Shown here in pieces: positions 1 to 7,952 of a stretch of 64,000 bases of DNA. Position numbers and translations under genes: made by a program. The stretch covers positions 52,343 through 116,342 of the forward strand of contig CAYOQJ010000068.1 in NCBI GenBank assembly GCA_964406095.1, in the 5' to 3' direction. The stretch is from M55B167 sp964406095. GTDB lineage: Bacteria; Verrucomicrobiota; Kiritimatiellia; RFP12; UBA1067. The notes below the pieces were generated by a model. It was not told the origin of the DNA. It did not search any database and was given only the letters and a program-made list of their open reading frames with translations. Each line of letters begins with the position of its first letter. Positions within the stretch are counted from its first letter, which is position 1.

Positions 1-1591
1 CCTCGTCAAGCGAAGGCAGGGGCTGGTCTGGTGCGGTTCCTGTGTTGAGTGTCGCGCCGGGCGCGGTGCAGTATTGATCGCCCTCTGTGGAATCGTCGTT
101 AACATAATAGTTTTGGAGTGTTCTCTGAACGTAAAACAGGCTTGTGGTGGCATCAGAAACCGTGGTGTCACGGTTACAGATCACTCGCAGTTTCAAAATG
201 CCTGCGTTGAGCAGTGGTGCGGGTATCTTCCAGTTGAAGGTTCCTGAAGCTGGTAGAGTGTTGGTATTGTTGATGTCAAACCACTGATTGTTGGCGGTAG
301 CAGCTTGCAGACGGACGCTGTCATCAGCCAGCCAACCTTGTCCAGACGAGTGCCAGGCAATGGCAATATCATTGCTATAGGTATTGCCGCCGCAAGGGGC
401 CAGCAGCAGAAGTGAACGCACAGGGCTACTGCGTGATGCCTGCTCTGTACTACCGTAGGCACCCATGTTTATAATTCCGCCGTTAGCCATAGGTTCTCTG
501 TCGAGAGGCATGGCCGGGTCACCGGCATCAACACAGGGGCTGGTGGCAAAGTCAGAAACCCAGCTTCCGTTCCGCCATGAACCGCCCTGACTGCGCAGGT
601 GGTAATTGTGCAGGCGTTGAGCGATGAAAAGTGGATTGCGGTTGAAGCTGTTGAGGTCGAGTCCACTGATTGCTTGCCACTGTGACAGTGTCAGATTGAT
701 TGAATAAGTGGGGGTACTGAGATCAACCACCGCAATGGCACCGCCGTGTGCATAGAAATTATTGAAATTTGAGTTTTGCGGAATATTCAGGTTTGCGAGA
801 GAGAGGCAGGCGGACTCATCTTTGGCTGAGATTATATTGTTGATCAGCATGGTCATGCCGGGGTGTCCGCCGCAGGCGATGCCGGTTCCCCGGGAAATCG
901 CGATGGTGTTATTGACAACATTGAAAGCGGCGCGTTTAAATCCGATACCGGCTTGTAAGCTCATTCCGCTGCCGCTGCAGATGTTGTTATGGATTGAGTA
1001 TGTGTCGAAGCCTTCGTCAAGGGGATCAGCCAGTACTTCGATACTTAGCGATGATTGTTCGATAAATCTGTTTTTTTCAATCCGGGCGTTACGGCAGCTT
1101 TGCGGATTGATTGTAACTGCGGTGGTTCCTCCGTAAATTTGAAAACCCTCCACATGGGTGAAGTCCTGATTTATAAAGAGAGCTGGATCGGTGGACGCAT
1201 TCTGGCAGAAGAGGATGCTGCGGCGGTTTGCGCCGATCAGTTTGAACCATTGAGTTTCTGGTGCACCGGGTGGCGGACCGGTATCCGGTAATTCCAGGGT
1301 GTTGTTCAGCGAGTATTCACCGCTGTCGACATAAACAGTGTCGCCGAATGAGGGGGCGTAGCGTATGATTACCGAGTGGATGTCCGGCAGCGGAGTCGCA
1401 GGTGTCAGGCCGTCATTATCTGGGTTGCCGGGGGCACTGCACCAGAGATCATTTGTGATGGAGTCGTTGTTGACGAAGTAGGTGTTTTGTGCAATGCCAG
1501 TTACTACGACGCTCAGCCAGAGGTTGGCAACCAGAACAAGTGGCATCTGAACAGCGGTTGGGGGGGCAAGTGCGAGGATGTTTTTTCTCAT
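1..1591 (-). CDS. Right-handed beta-helix surface protein (partial, cut by window edge)
   Basis: An open frame starts at ATG 1591-1589 on the minus strand and runs without a stop off the left edge (about 530 codons), so the C-terminus is missing. A hydrophobic N-terminus (about residues 1-34) looks like a signal peptide. The body is rich in Asn/Gly beta-helix turns such as VVNNTIAIS and IEKNRF, then SPCVDAGDP and NMGAYG, motifs typical of secreted parallel beta-helix (choice-of-anchor type) proteins. A module beginning YFVNNDS with CSAPG recurs near the visible end as YYVNDDS with CTAPG, so the protein probably has repeated units. The start overlaps the stop of the upstream TPR gene (ATGA) and is preceded by AGGAGGA, implying translational coupling. 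Substrate or ligand unknown. Confidence 0.8.
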   Translation of the reverse strand, partial: MRKNILALAPPTAVQMPLVLVANLWLSVVVTGIAQNTYFVNNDSITNDLWCSAPGNPDNDGLTPATPLPDIHSVIIRYAPSFGDTVYVDSGEYSLNNTLELPDTGPPPGAPETQWFKLIGANRRSILFCQNASTDPALFINQDFTHVEGFQIYGGTTAVTINPQSCRNARIEKNRFIEQSSLSIEVLADPLDEGFDTYSIHNNICSGSGMSLQAGIGFKRAAFNVVNNTIAISRGTGIACGGHPGMTMLINNIISAKDESACLSLANLNIPQNSNFNNFYAHGGAIAVVDLSTPTYSINLTLSQWQAISGLDLNSFNRNPLFIAQRLHNYHLRSQGGSWRNGSWVSDFATSPCVDAGDPAMPLDREPMANGGIINMGAYGSTEQASRSSPVRSLLLLAPCGGNTYSNDIAIAWHSSGQGWLADDSVRLQAATANNQWFDINNTNTLPASGTFNWKIPAPLLNAGILKLRVICNRDTTVSDATTSLFYVQRTLQNYYVNDDSTEGDQYCTAPGATLNTGTAPDQPLPSLDE

Positions 1592-2220
1592 GGCTGATCC
1601 TCCTGCTGACCAGTTTCGGCTTGTGGGTGTGCCGATATTTGTGTGGTTGTGATCTGTTTTTGCAGTGTCGCAATTCGCCGTTTACATCTCTGCCGGCGGT
1701 CGGCATGATTTGTGGTGAGTTGAGCCATAATCAGGGTTTTGATAGCTGAGCGCTTTTCATTGAGGGCCTCCTGGGCTGAGGCGAGTTGCCAAAGCAGTGT
1801 GAAGCGTTGTTGTGAATCCGGTTTTTTTTGCAATGCTTGAGACAGAAGCAGCGCGGCATCTCTGTGTTGTCCCAGTTGTGTATAAATCCCGGCCAGATAG
1901 GCAGCAGGTTGTGGATGGTTGTTGGCCACACGTCTTGCCCAAGCCAGCGTTTTTGCCGGTTGTTGCATTTTGCTGTAAAGGTTGACCAGTCGGGGGGCGA
2001 GAGTCACTTCAAACCCGATATCGCGTCGTAAAAGCTCTTCATAAGCCGCAGCCGCTACGAAATTGCGTCCTTGGTTCTCGGCGGTTATCGCCTGCCGCAT
2101 CAATGTTGCCGATGAGTCATCGGTGAATTTTTCCCTTGCCAAAACCCCGTTGCAGGCCCACAGCAGAATCAGAGTTCCACACAGTCGGGCTCTTTTCAAT
2201 TTTATAAGTTTCAAAATCAT
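1588..2220 (-). CDS. Exported TPR-repeat protein
   Basis: This 210-aa protein has an N-terminal hydrophobic signal (residues about 10-28, ending near GVLA), then helical repeats resembling tetratricopeptide units (AAAAYEELLRRD; YLAGIYTQLGQHRDAALLL) and a basic, Gln-rich C-terminal tail. TPRs mediate protein-protein contacts; here the protein is probably periplasmic. It lies 104 bp after the OMP gene and its stop overlaps the start of the beta-helix gene, so the three minus-strand genes look like one operon. A role in assembling or tethering the beta-helix surface protein is inference. No specific family was recognised. Confidence 0.75.
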   Translation of the reverse strand: MILKLIKLKRARLCGTLILLWACNGVLAREKFTDDSSATLMRQAITAENQGRNFVAAAAYEELLRRDIGFEVTLAPRLVNLYSKMQQPAKTLAWARRVANNHPQPAAYLAGIYTQLGQHRDAALLLSQALQKKPDSQQRFTLLWQLASAQEALNEKRSAIKTLIMAQLTTNHADRRQRCKRRIATLQKQITTTQISAHPQAETGQQEDQP

Positions 2221-2324
2221 GTTATTTTGATCCCATACGTGTATCTTTTAATGATGTAATCTGTTTCCGGGCTCCGCTTGATTTGTACGCAGCGTGAGTT
2301 TGATGGGAGTGCAGCGGAGCGCTC

Positions 2325-4106
2325 TTAAAAATGATAAATACAGGAAAGATAGAGTTCATGCCTTTCCATGTCGGTTTCCAATGTGTCTTTCTGGCCGGGA
2401 ACCAGTGTGCCCATAACGTTGTTGCCCCAGGAGTACATATAGGCCACATCGATTATAATCTTGTTGGCCCCGCGTCCGATTGAAAAGCCTGATCCCAGCG
2501 TGATGCCCCAATACTCATCCGGACGGCCGATTGCGGGTCGCTGTTCCCAAGAGAGACCCGCGCGAAAAGGAATCTCTGTTTTCGAAAGCACCCATAGATA
2601 TTCGGTGCCGGTGCGCAGTGCCCAGCAGTCATCAACAGAGTGGTCACCGTAATCGGAACCGTCAATCGGGTTGATGCGCTTTTCGCCGTCAGCTTTGAAT
2701 GAATAATCCGACCACCAGGTCTGACTTACATCGAAAGAGGTTGACAGTCGGTTGTTCCAGTGCCATACGGTACCGGCTGACCACTGCAGGGGAAATTCGA
2801 ATTCAACATCTTTTGATTCGTGTCTGGTGCTGGCGGTTCTGGTGTTGTCTCCTTCGGTGGTCACACTGGAATAAATTCTGCGGGATTGGTGCGCCTTGGC
2901 GGTCCAGGGCAGATCGAGGCAGAAGCCGAGGGTTAGTTTCTCGTTGACATTCAGTAGAGTTCCCAAGGTGGCGTTGACACCGCGAAAACTGGTGATGCGG
3001 TCATAAACATCGTAACGCCCGGTATAGTGAATCCGCGACAGATCGCTCCGGGTTTCAGAACTTGAATAAGGCGGCACTTGACCGGATTCCGGGCCGATCG
3101 GCATGTTTAGTGTGGGACTGACATACTCGCCTGTGTAACTCCAGAAACCAGAGGTGTCGCGGTAATCGGAGGTAGTGGCCAGATTGTCGAGTGTACCGTG
3201 GTAGTTGGCCTTTGTGCGTGAATGAATATCGGGTGAGCCCAGTAATCCCTCCTGATAAATGTTGAGCGCAATGCCGAAAGCCAGTTTAGGTGTGGCCTGA
3301 AAAGCGAAAGCCGGTGTGATTGCCTGCACACTGCCATCCTGCTCGAAATCCAGCCTTCCGAGGGTTGAAGAGCTGAGTGTTTGATCTAGAATTGTGGTTT
3401 TGCGGGTGGTCAGATATTCGGTCACATCCACATATCCATTGGCAGCTGCATAGCGGTTAAAGATGGTTTCGGTGGTAGTTGAGCTTTTGGTATAACGTTC
3501 GCTGCTGGTTGTGCGGTCATGAAAGCTTGCGTGAAAGCGTTGTGAAAAATCGTAAACCTCCTGATAGTTTAAAGACAGCACTGCGGTGTGTCCGAACAGC
3601 CGTAGCGGCAGAACTGCGCTCATGTAATTCAGGGCGTGATTGCTGTATTCATCATCGCCGACTTTATAATCGGGGTTCCCGGAGTAGTGTGACAGTCTAT
3701 CGTGTTTAAGACGGTAGACAAATGAAAACTCGGGTCGTTCGAGCTGCGTAAGACCTGCCGGATTCCAGGAAGCTGCCGTGGCATCGTCGGCAATCGCAGT
3801 GAAGGCGCCGGCCACACCGAGAGCCCGTGCGCCTGAACCGCTGGGCAGTGGCGCTGAAAATATTGTGGGAGCCGAAAAGGGAGGCGCGGATGGTGCTGAA
3901 GGTTTCAGCAGTGATCCGCCCTGATCAACATGCACCAAGGGTATCTCAACATCACCCGCTAGTGTTGAAAGGGTGAAGCTGTCCGCGATTGCCGCTGCCG
4001 GAAGAACTGCGGCAACCGCCAGTAGCGTCCGTAATAGGCGTGGTTTCCCGCGATTTCTAAATACCGCAGGAGCGGTAACTTTTCTGAGTATGCTCCTGAA
4101 ACTCAT
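2325..4106 (-). CDS. FadL/OmpP1-like outer-membrane beta-barrel protein
   Basis: A 593-aa protein with a long basic N-region and hydrophobic signal (cleavage likely after AIA near residue 42). The mature part contains GSGARALGVAGAFTAIADD and ATAASWNPAGLTQLERPEFS, the hallmark of the OmpP1/FadL/TodX family of hydrophobic-substrate outer-membrane channels. The rest alternates aromatic beta strands, and the chain ends in a terminal Phe (CIYHF), the usual BAM recognition signal. It is longer than typical FadL (about 430-480 aa); extra Thr/Ser-rich loops lie around residues 150-220. First gene of a minus-strand operon, divergent from the ECF sigma gene. The transported compound is not deducible. 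Confidence 0.85.
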   Translation of the reverse strand: MSFRSILRKVTAPAVFRNRGKPRLLRTLLAVAAVLPAAAIADSFTLSTLAGDVEIPLVHVDQGGSLLKPSAPSAPPFSAPTIFSAPLPSGSGARALGVAGAFTAIADDATAASWNPAGLTQLERPEFSFVYRLKHDRLSHYSGNPDYKVGDDEYSNHALNYMSAVLPLRLFGHTAVLSLNYQEVYDFSQRFHASFHDRTTSSERYTKSSTTTETIFNRYAAANGYVDVTEYLTTRKTTILDQTLSSSTLGRLDFEQDGSVQAITPAFAFQATPKLAFGIALNIYQEGLLGSPDIHSRTKANYHGTLDNLATTSDYRDTSGFWSYTGEYVSPTLNMPIGPESGQVPPYSSSETRSDLSRIHYTGRYDVYDRITSFRGVNATLGTLLNVNEKLTLGFCLDLPWTAKAHQSRRIYSSVTTEGDNTRTASTRHESKDVEFEFPLQWSAGTVWHWNNRLSTSFDVSQTWWSDYSFKADGEKRINPIDGSDYGDHSVDDCWALRTGTEYLWVLSKTEIPFRAGLSWEQRPAIGRPDEYWGITLGSGFSIGRGANKIIIDVAYMYSWGNNVMGTLVPGQKDTLETDMERHELYLSCIYHF

Positions 4107-4249
4107 ACAACAACCCGATCACTTTCAAATAACCCGTAACCCGCACAGTGTAAATTGTAGGCGATTAGTTCACAATAATCAACCGAGTAAAATCAAAGCT
4201 TTATCTTTTCAGTCGTTTGAAAGTGCTGGCTTCTTTCATAGGCAGAAGA

Positions 4250-4255
4250 TATAAT
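4250..4255 (+). promoter_or_regulatory. Probable -10 box of the sigma/caspase operon
   Basis: A perfect TATAAT lies about 43 nt before the GTG chosen as sigma-factor start. The -35 region at 17-bp spacing (TGGCTT) is weak, so an activator or alternative sigma may be involved. If this promoter is real, transcription begins near 4262, which rules out the upstream TTG at 4217 as start codon. Confidence 0.4.
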
Positions 4256-4297
4256 CACAATGTTTTTCAGTTGTGTACAAAGTGGTGGGGTAAATCT

Positions 4298-4885
4298 GTG
4301 AACAGAGTGTGTGGATTCAATCAAACGGATATTGATGGATTGAAGGCTAATGATGAAAGGGCCTGGGGGCGCTTTTTTTCCGAGTATGAGAGCGAGATAC
4401 ATGCTGTTGCCGCATGGCCCAAATGGCATTTTGACGCGCACACGCGCGAGGATGTCGTACAGATCATCAAAGTGGCAATTGTGCAGTCAATAGAACGTTT
4501 GCACTCTGAGCAGGCTTTGCGGGCATTTGTCCGCAAAATATGCGTTTACAGATGTATTGATATGCTGCGCAGAAAGTTGCGTGAGAAGGGGAGGTTGCTT
4601 CCGTTGGGCCGATACAATGACCACGGTGAGTGGGAAAGTGTTGATTTTGTCGCTGGCGATGAGTTTGATCCTGTTTCAGCAATACTGCGGATCGAACGTG
4701 TTTTAGCAGTCAGAGCAGCAATGGCGCAACTGGATGAGAGTTGTCAGCGGATGATCAGGCAATTTTATGCAGACAATCTCTCTTATCGCGAAATAGCCGA
4801 AGTTGAGGGCATATCGATCAATACGGTGGGGAGCAGACTTTCACGCTGTCTTAACAAACTCAGACCTCTCCTGAATTTTTTTTAG
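4298..4885 (+). CDS. ECF (sigma-70 family) RNA polymerase sigma factor
   Basis: About 195 aa from GTG 4298; the frame is open back to TTG 4217, but TATAAT at 4250 lies downstream of that codon and the family similarity starts near DERAWGRFFSEYES. Region 2 covers about residues 15-85 (TREDVVQIIKVAIVQ, FVRKICVYRCIDMLRRKLRE). Region 4 with its helix-turn-helix is at the C-terminus (YREIAEVEGISINTVGSRLSR). It would direct RNA polymerase to a small regulon, probably including its own operon. The next gene encodes a one-TM protein shaped like an anti-sigma factor, the usual partner arrangement. The signal sensed is unknown. Confidence 0.88.
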   Translation: MNRVCGFNQTDIDGLKANDERAWGRFFSEYESEIHAVAAWPKWHFDAHTREDVVQIIKVAIVQSIERLHSEQALRAFVRKICVYRCIDMLRRKLREKGRLLPLGRYNDHGEWESVDFVAGDEFDPVSAILRIERVLAVRAAMAQLDESCQRMIRQFYADNLSYREIAEVEGISINTVGSRLSRCLNKLRPLLNFF

Positions 4886-4968
4886 GGAATATATTTGTTT
4901 CCCGTACGACATTAGAAGCTGGTGACGATAACAACATCGGCATAGAGTCTATTCGACAAGGAGGATGT

Positions 4969-5778
4969 GTGAAAGAAAGATCATCCAGCGAGATTAGAAC
5001 AGTATGGGCCTATCTGCATGGTGAATTAACAGATGATGAGCGCCGTCTTTTCGAGCGTCGAATGCAGAAGGATGCAGAGTTGCGGTGGTTGTATGCTGAC
5101 ACCACCCGTATGGATAGTGTTTTGCGCGAGACCATACCTGCTTTGGAAACGGCGGATTGCTCTGTTGACGCCTTGGTCGAAGAGGCACTTTCTGTTTGGG
5201 AGCAAAGCTCATCCGGTGATGCGGAGAAATCTGAGGTGGGTGGAAATGTTAGGGTCGGCAATGCTGGTGTGTATAAGTTGAATCGAGGTCTGTCGACATC
5301 CAAATGGTGGAAAATCCTCTCACATCCCGCACTCGGGTTTGGTATCCTGGCTGCGGCTGCTGTTATTATGCTTGCTTTGCCGGGGTTACACGGTTCCGTT
5401 TCGTTGCGATGGGCTAAAGTTGAATTCACGCCGCTAAATCTGCGTGGCCGGCATTCGACGGCGTATGACAATGGATTAACGGAGGAGGTTGCAGTTCGTT
5501 GTCGGCAGTTATTGAAGGTGAAGCTGGAACGTGAGCTGGCCGGACGCAACCTCGGTTCTTTGCCACCCATGACGGCTTCGCTGCAACTGCGTGAACTGCG
5601 TGACGGTGCTTTTTCGCTGACGGTTAAGATACGCACGCAGTCAGGTGTGAGTGTCGGTTTTTGGAGCGGCGACTACTCCGGGGAGGCTCTCTTCAGAGAA
5701 CAGGCGGGAAGCTCGGTGGCGGTCATGGCTGATGATCTTGCCGCATGGTTAGACTCATACGAGGGGGAAGATCAATGA
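4969..5778 (+). CDS. Membrane anti-sigma-like protein
   Basis: 269 aa from GTG 4969, preceded by a strong AAGGAGG (4958-4964). The N-terminus has the short acidic/basic helical pattern of anti-sigma domains (VWAYLHGELTDDERRLFERR, then DAELRWLYAD) but no HxxxCxxC zinc motif. One TM helix lies at about residues 121-141, followed by a 125-aa outer domain that I do not recognise. The layout (cytoplasmic sigma-binding head, TM, periplasmic sensor) and position directly after the ECF sigma gene support an anti-sigma role. The stop overlaps the next start (ATGA at 5775), so it is translationally coupled to the lipoprotein gene. Binding to the sigma factor is inference. Confidence 0.72.
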   Translation: MKERSSSEIRTVWAYLHGELTDDERRLFERRMQKDAELRWLYADTTRMDSVLRETIPALETADCSVDALVEEALSVWEQSSSGDAEKSEVGGNVRVGNAGVYKLNRGLSTSKWWKILSHPALGFGILAAAAVIMLALPGLHGSVSLRWAKVEFTPLNLRGRHSTAYDNGLTEEVAVRCRQLLKVKLERELAGRNLGSLPPMTASLQLRELRDGAFSLTVKIRTQSGVSVGFWSGDYSGEALFREQAGSSVAVMADDLAAWLDSYEGEDQ

Positions 5779-7952
5779 GCAGAGTAACGCAGAAGAAAAG
5801 ATACGCTTTTTCTATGATTCTGACCTGTACGTTGCTGATTGTACTTGCTGGGTGTCTGGTACCGCTCTCGGAGGAGCAGGGTGAGACCATGTACTATCAT
5901 AACTGGTGGAACTATTATGAACGTGCCGTATATCGTATGTGTCAGGGCAGAATTGATGCGGCTAGTAAAGATTTTGAGCGTTGTCTGGGACTGCGCAGCG
6001 GTGCTAAATTCGGTAATTCACAGGACATGTGGCGTGCACGTACCTATGGACTTCATTTTTTGGAGGGATATTTTCCGAATCGGGAACTCGGCATTTGCCA
6101 CTATGAAAAGAATAATATAACTCAGGCGGTTTCCTATCTCGAAATCTCGTTACGACAGGAGCCTTCCGGGCGTGCCAAGCACTATCTCAACCTGGCTCGT
6201 GGGAAATTATATTCCGGACAACCGGTGCCGCCGCCCGCTTTTAGATTCGATACAGATATTGATACGCTTTTGACCAGTGAACGCAGCATCGAACTCTCCG
6301 GCAGTGTGGCAGGCAGAGCGTGCATACGTTGTTTGAGTGTGGGGGGGCAATCTGAATTTATCGAATTGGCGCCGCCTTCTATGAGTTTTAAGCGTATGCT
6401 TACTCTTTCGCCGGGAACCAATGTGATAGCCATCACAGCGGAGGATTTGCTTGGACAGTCGGTTACACAACTGGTTGTCAGAGTTGCCGACCGCCAGCCG
6501 CCGCGTCTGTTGGTGCGGCGGCTGTCCAGAGTTGGCGGCGACTGGTTGATAGAGGGGGTTTGTCGTGACGAGTACGGGTTGGCGGAGGTAACAGGAGGAT
6601 CAGCTCAAATCTACCGTGCTGGTGGCGATGCCGACGCGGTGGAGTTTGAGGTGCCAGTTGCGCTGCGTTTGACAGGTAGCGGTATCAAGTTCCGGGCGGT
6701 TGACTGTGCTGGCAATGTGCTGGTCTGTCCGCTTAATGCGGAAATGCTGCAGTCAGATGCGGTTTTATCTGATCTTGCTACGCTACCGGTTCCGGTTGTT
6801 GGCTTTGCCGGACATCTCGCACTGGCCGCTGGTGCCGGCTACTGTCGCTGGTTGTCTGTGCCGAAGTCAGATAATTTGGTTAACGGCTTGTTGTCGCCGG
6901 AACTGATCTTTGGCGGGGTTCATATGTCATCCTTTGTTGTCGCCGCGGTTACCGCTTCGCCGCAGGTGGCGCAGTCAGATGATCGCCTGCGGCCTTCACT
7001 GCTGCTCAAGGATTGTCAGCCGTTGACACGCGTTTATGCCGAAGATTTTTTTCTGGATGGAAGGGCCTCGGACGGAGGCGGTTTGGCCAGCGTAACCATC
7101 AATGGGGAAACACTGTTGCAGGTTGGTGACGAAGGTGCGCTTAGTGCTTATTTCATGCGGCATATTTCGCTGGAATCGGGAACAAATGAATTCGAGGTGA
7201 TCGCAACGGATTTAGCTGGCAACCGCAGTGTACGGGAGTTGAAAGTGGTCCGGTTACGTCCCGAGTATCAGGATGATGCAATGCGGCTGAGTGTCGGGGT
7301 GCCGCCGCTGACACCGGCGGATACCGGTTATGTGGGTGTGCGTATCAAACGTTCAATGGAGATGGAGCTAACCCGTCCTCCGGTGCGGTTCCGTCTGCTT
7401 GAGCGTAGCGAAGGTTGGGATTTTGTACTGCGTGAACAGGGGTTGAGTCTTTCCGACCTGGCTGATCCCTCGGCGGCGTTGCGTATCGGTAAAATGGTTC
7501 CGGCTGAGATGTTGCTAATGGGCCGAATTTACACCGAGTCTAAAGGAATTACTATTTATGTCAAGGTTGTGGATACCTCCGAGGGCGTGATTCTGTTTGC
7601 CAGTGATGTATACACCCCGGACCCTGACCGTGTGCTGGATGAGGTTGTATCTGGACTGGTGCTCAAGGTTCAGCAGGGATTTCCCTTGATCTCAGGCAAG
7701 GTGTTTAAACATCAGGGTGCGACTGTGACTTTGAATGTCGGTCGTGACGACGGTGTTACAAAGAACAGCCGCTTTTTTGTAATAAAAGCACAAAATAAAG
7801 CTGATCTGGTTTACGGCCAGGTATGCCGCCAATCGGAGAAACCGGTGCAGTTGCAGATTGTGACGGTCGGGCAGGATCACAGTACGGCCCGAATCATTCC
7901 ATCCGAAGCTGAGAAAATTGTGAAAGAAGGCTATTATGTCTACACCCGTTGA
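5775..7952 (+). CDS. Large lipoprotein with TPR-like N-terminus, Ig-like repeats and CsgG-like C-terminal module
   Basis: 725 aa from ATG 5775, chosen because GAGGGGGAAG precedes it, it overlaps the anti-sigma stop, and it gives a clean lipoprotein signal with lipobox LAGC (Cys27). Residues about 35-150 look TPR-like (DFERCLGLRSG; AVSYLEISLRQEPSGRAKHYLNLA). Two or more Ig/cadherin-like segments follow (LSPGTNVIAITAEDLLG; SGTNEFEVIATDLAGN). Residues about 500-640 form a CsgG-like module (LADPSAALRIGKMVPAEMLL, GITIYVKVVDT), followed by an FlgT-C-like small beta domain (NVGRDDGVTKNSRFFV). The same C-terminal order occurs in the caspase encoded next. Likely anchored in the outer membrane facing the periplasm; it overlaps the caspase gene by 17 nt. 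Confidence 0.75.
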   Translation: MSRVTQKKRYAFSMILTCTLLIVLAGCLVPLSEEQGETMYYHNWWNYYERAVYRMCQGRIDAASKDFERCLGLRSGAKFGNSQDMWRARTYGLHFLEGYFPNRELGICHYEKNNITQAVSYLEISLRQEPSGRAKHYLNLARGKLYSGQPVPPPAFRFDTDIDTLLTSERSIELSGSVAGRACIRCLSVGGQSEFIELAPPSMSFKRMLTLSPGTNVIAITAEDLLGQSVTQLVVRVADRQPPRLLVRRLSRVGGDWLIEGVCRDEYGLAEVTGGSAQIYRAGGDADAVEFEVPVALRLTGSGIKFRAVDCAGNVLVCPLNAEMLQSDAVLSDLATLPVPVVGFAGHLALAAGAGYCRWLSVPKSDNLVNGLLSPELIFGGVHMSSFVVAAVTASPQVAQSDDRLRPSLLLKDCQPLTRVYAEDFFLDGRASDGGGLASVTINGETLLQVGDEGALSAYFMRHISLESGTNEFEVIATDLAGNRSVRELKVVRLRPEYQDDAMRLSVGVPPLTPADTGYVGVRIKRSMEMELTRPPVRFRLLERSEGWDFVLREQGLSLSDLADPSAALRIGKMVPAEMLLMGRIYTESKGITIYVKVVDTSEGVILFASDVYTPDPDRVLDEVVSGLVLKVQQGFPLISGKVFKHQGATVTLNVGRDDGVTKNSRFFVIKAQNKADLVYGQVCRQSEKPVQLQIVTVGQDHSTARIIPSEAEKIVKEGYYVYTR

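Noticed and set aside
5010..5636. A 208-codon minus-strand frame
   Set aside because: Antisense to the anti-sigma-like gene, Ser/Arg-rich, no family resemblance.
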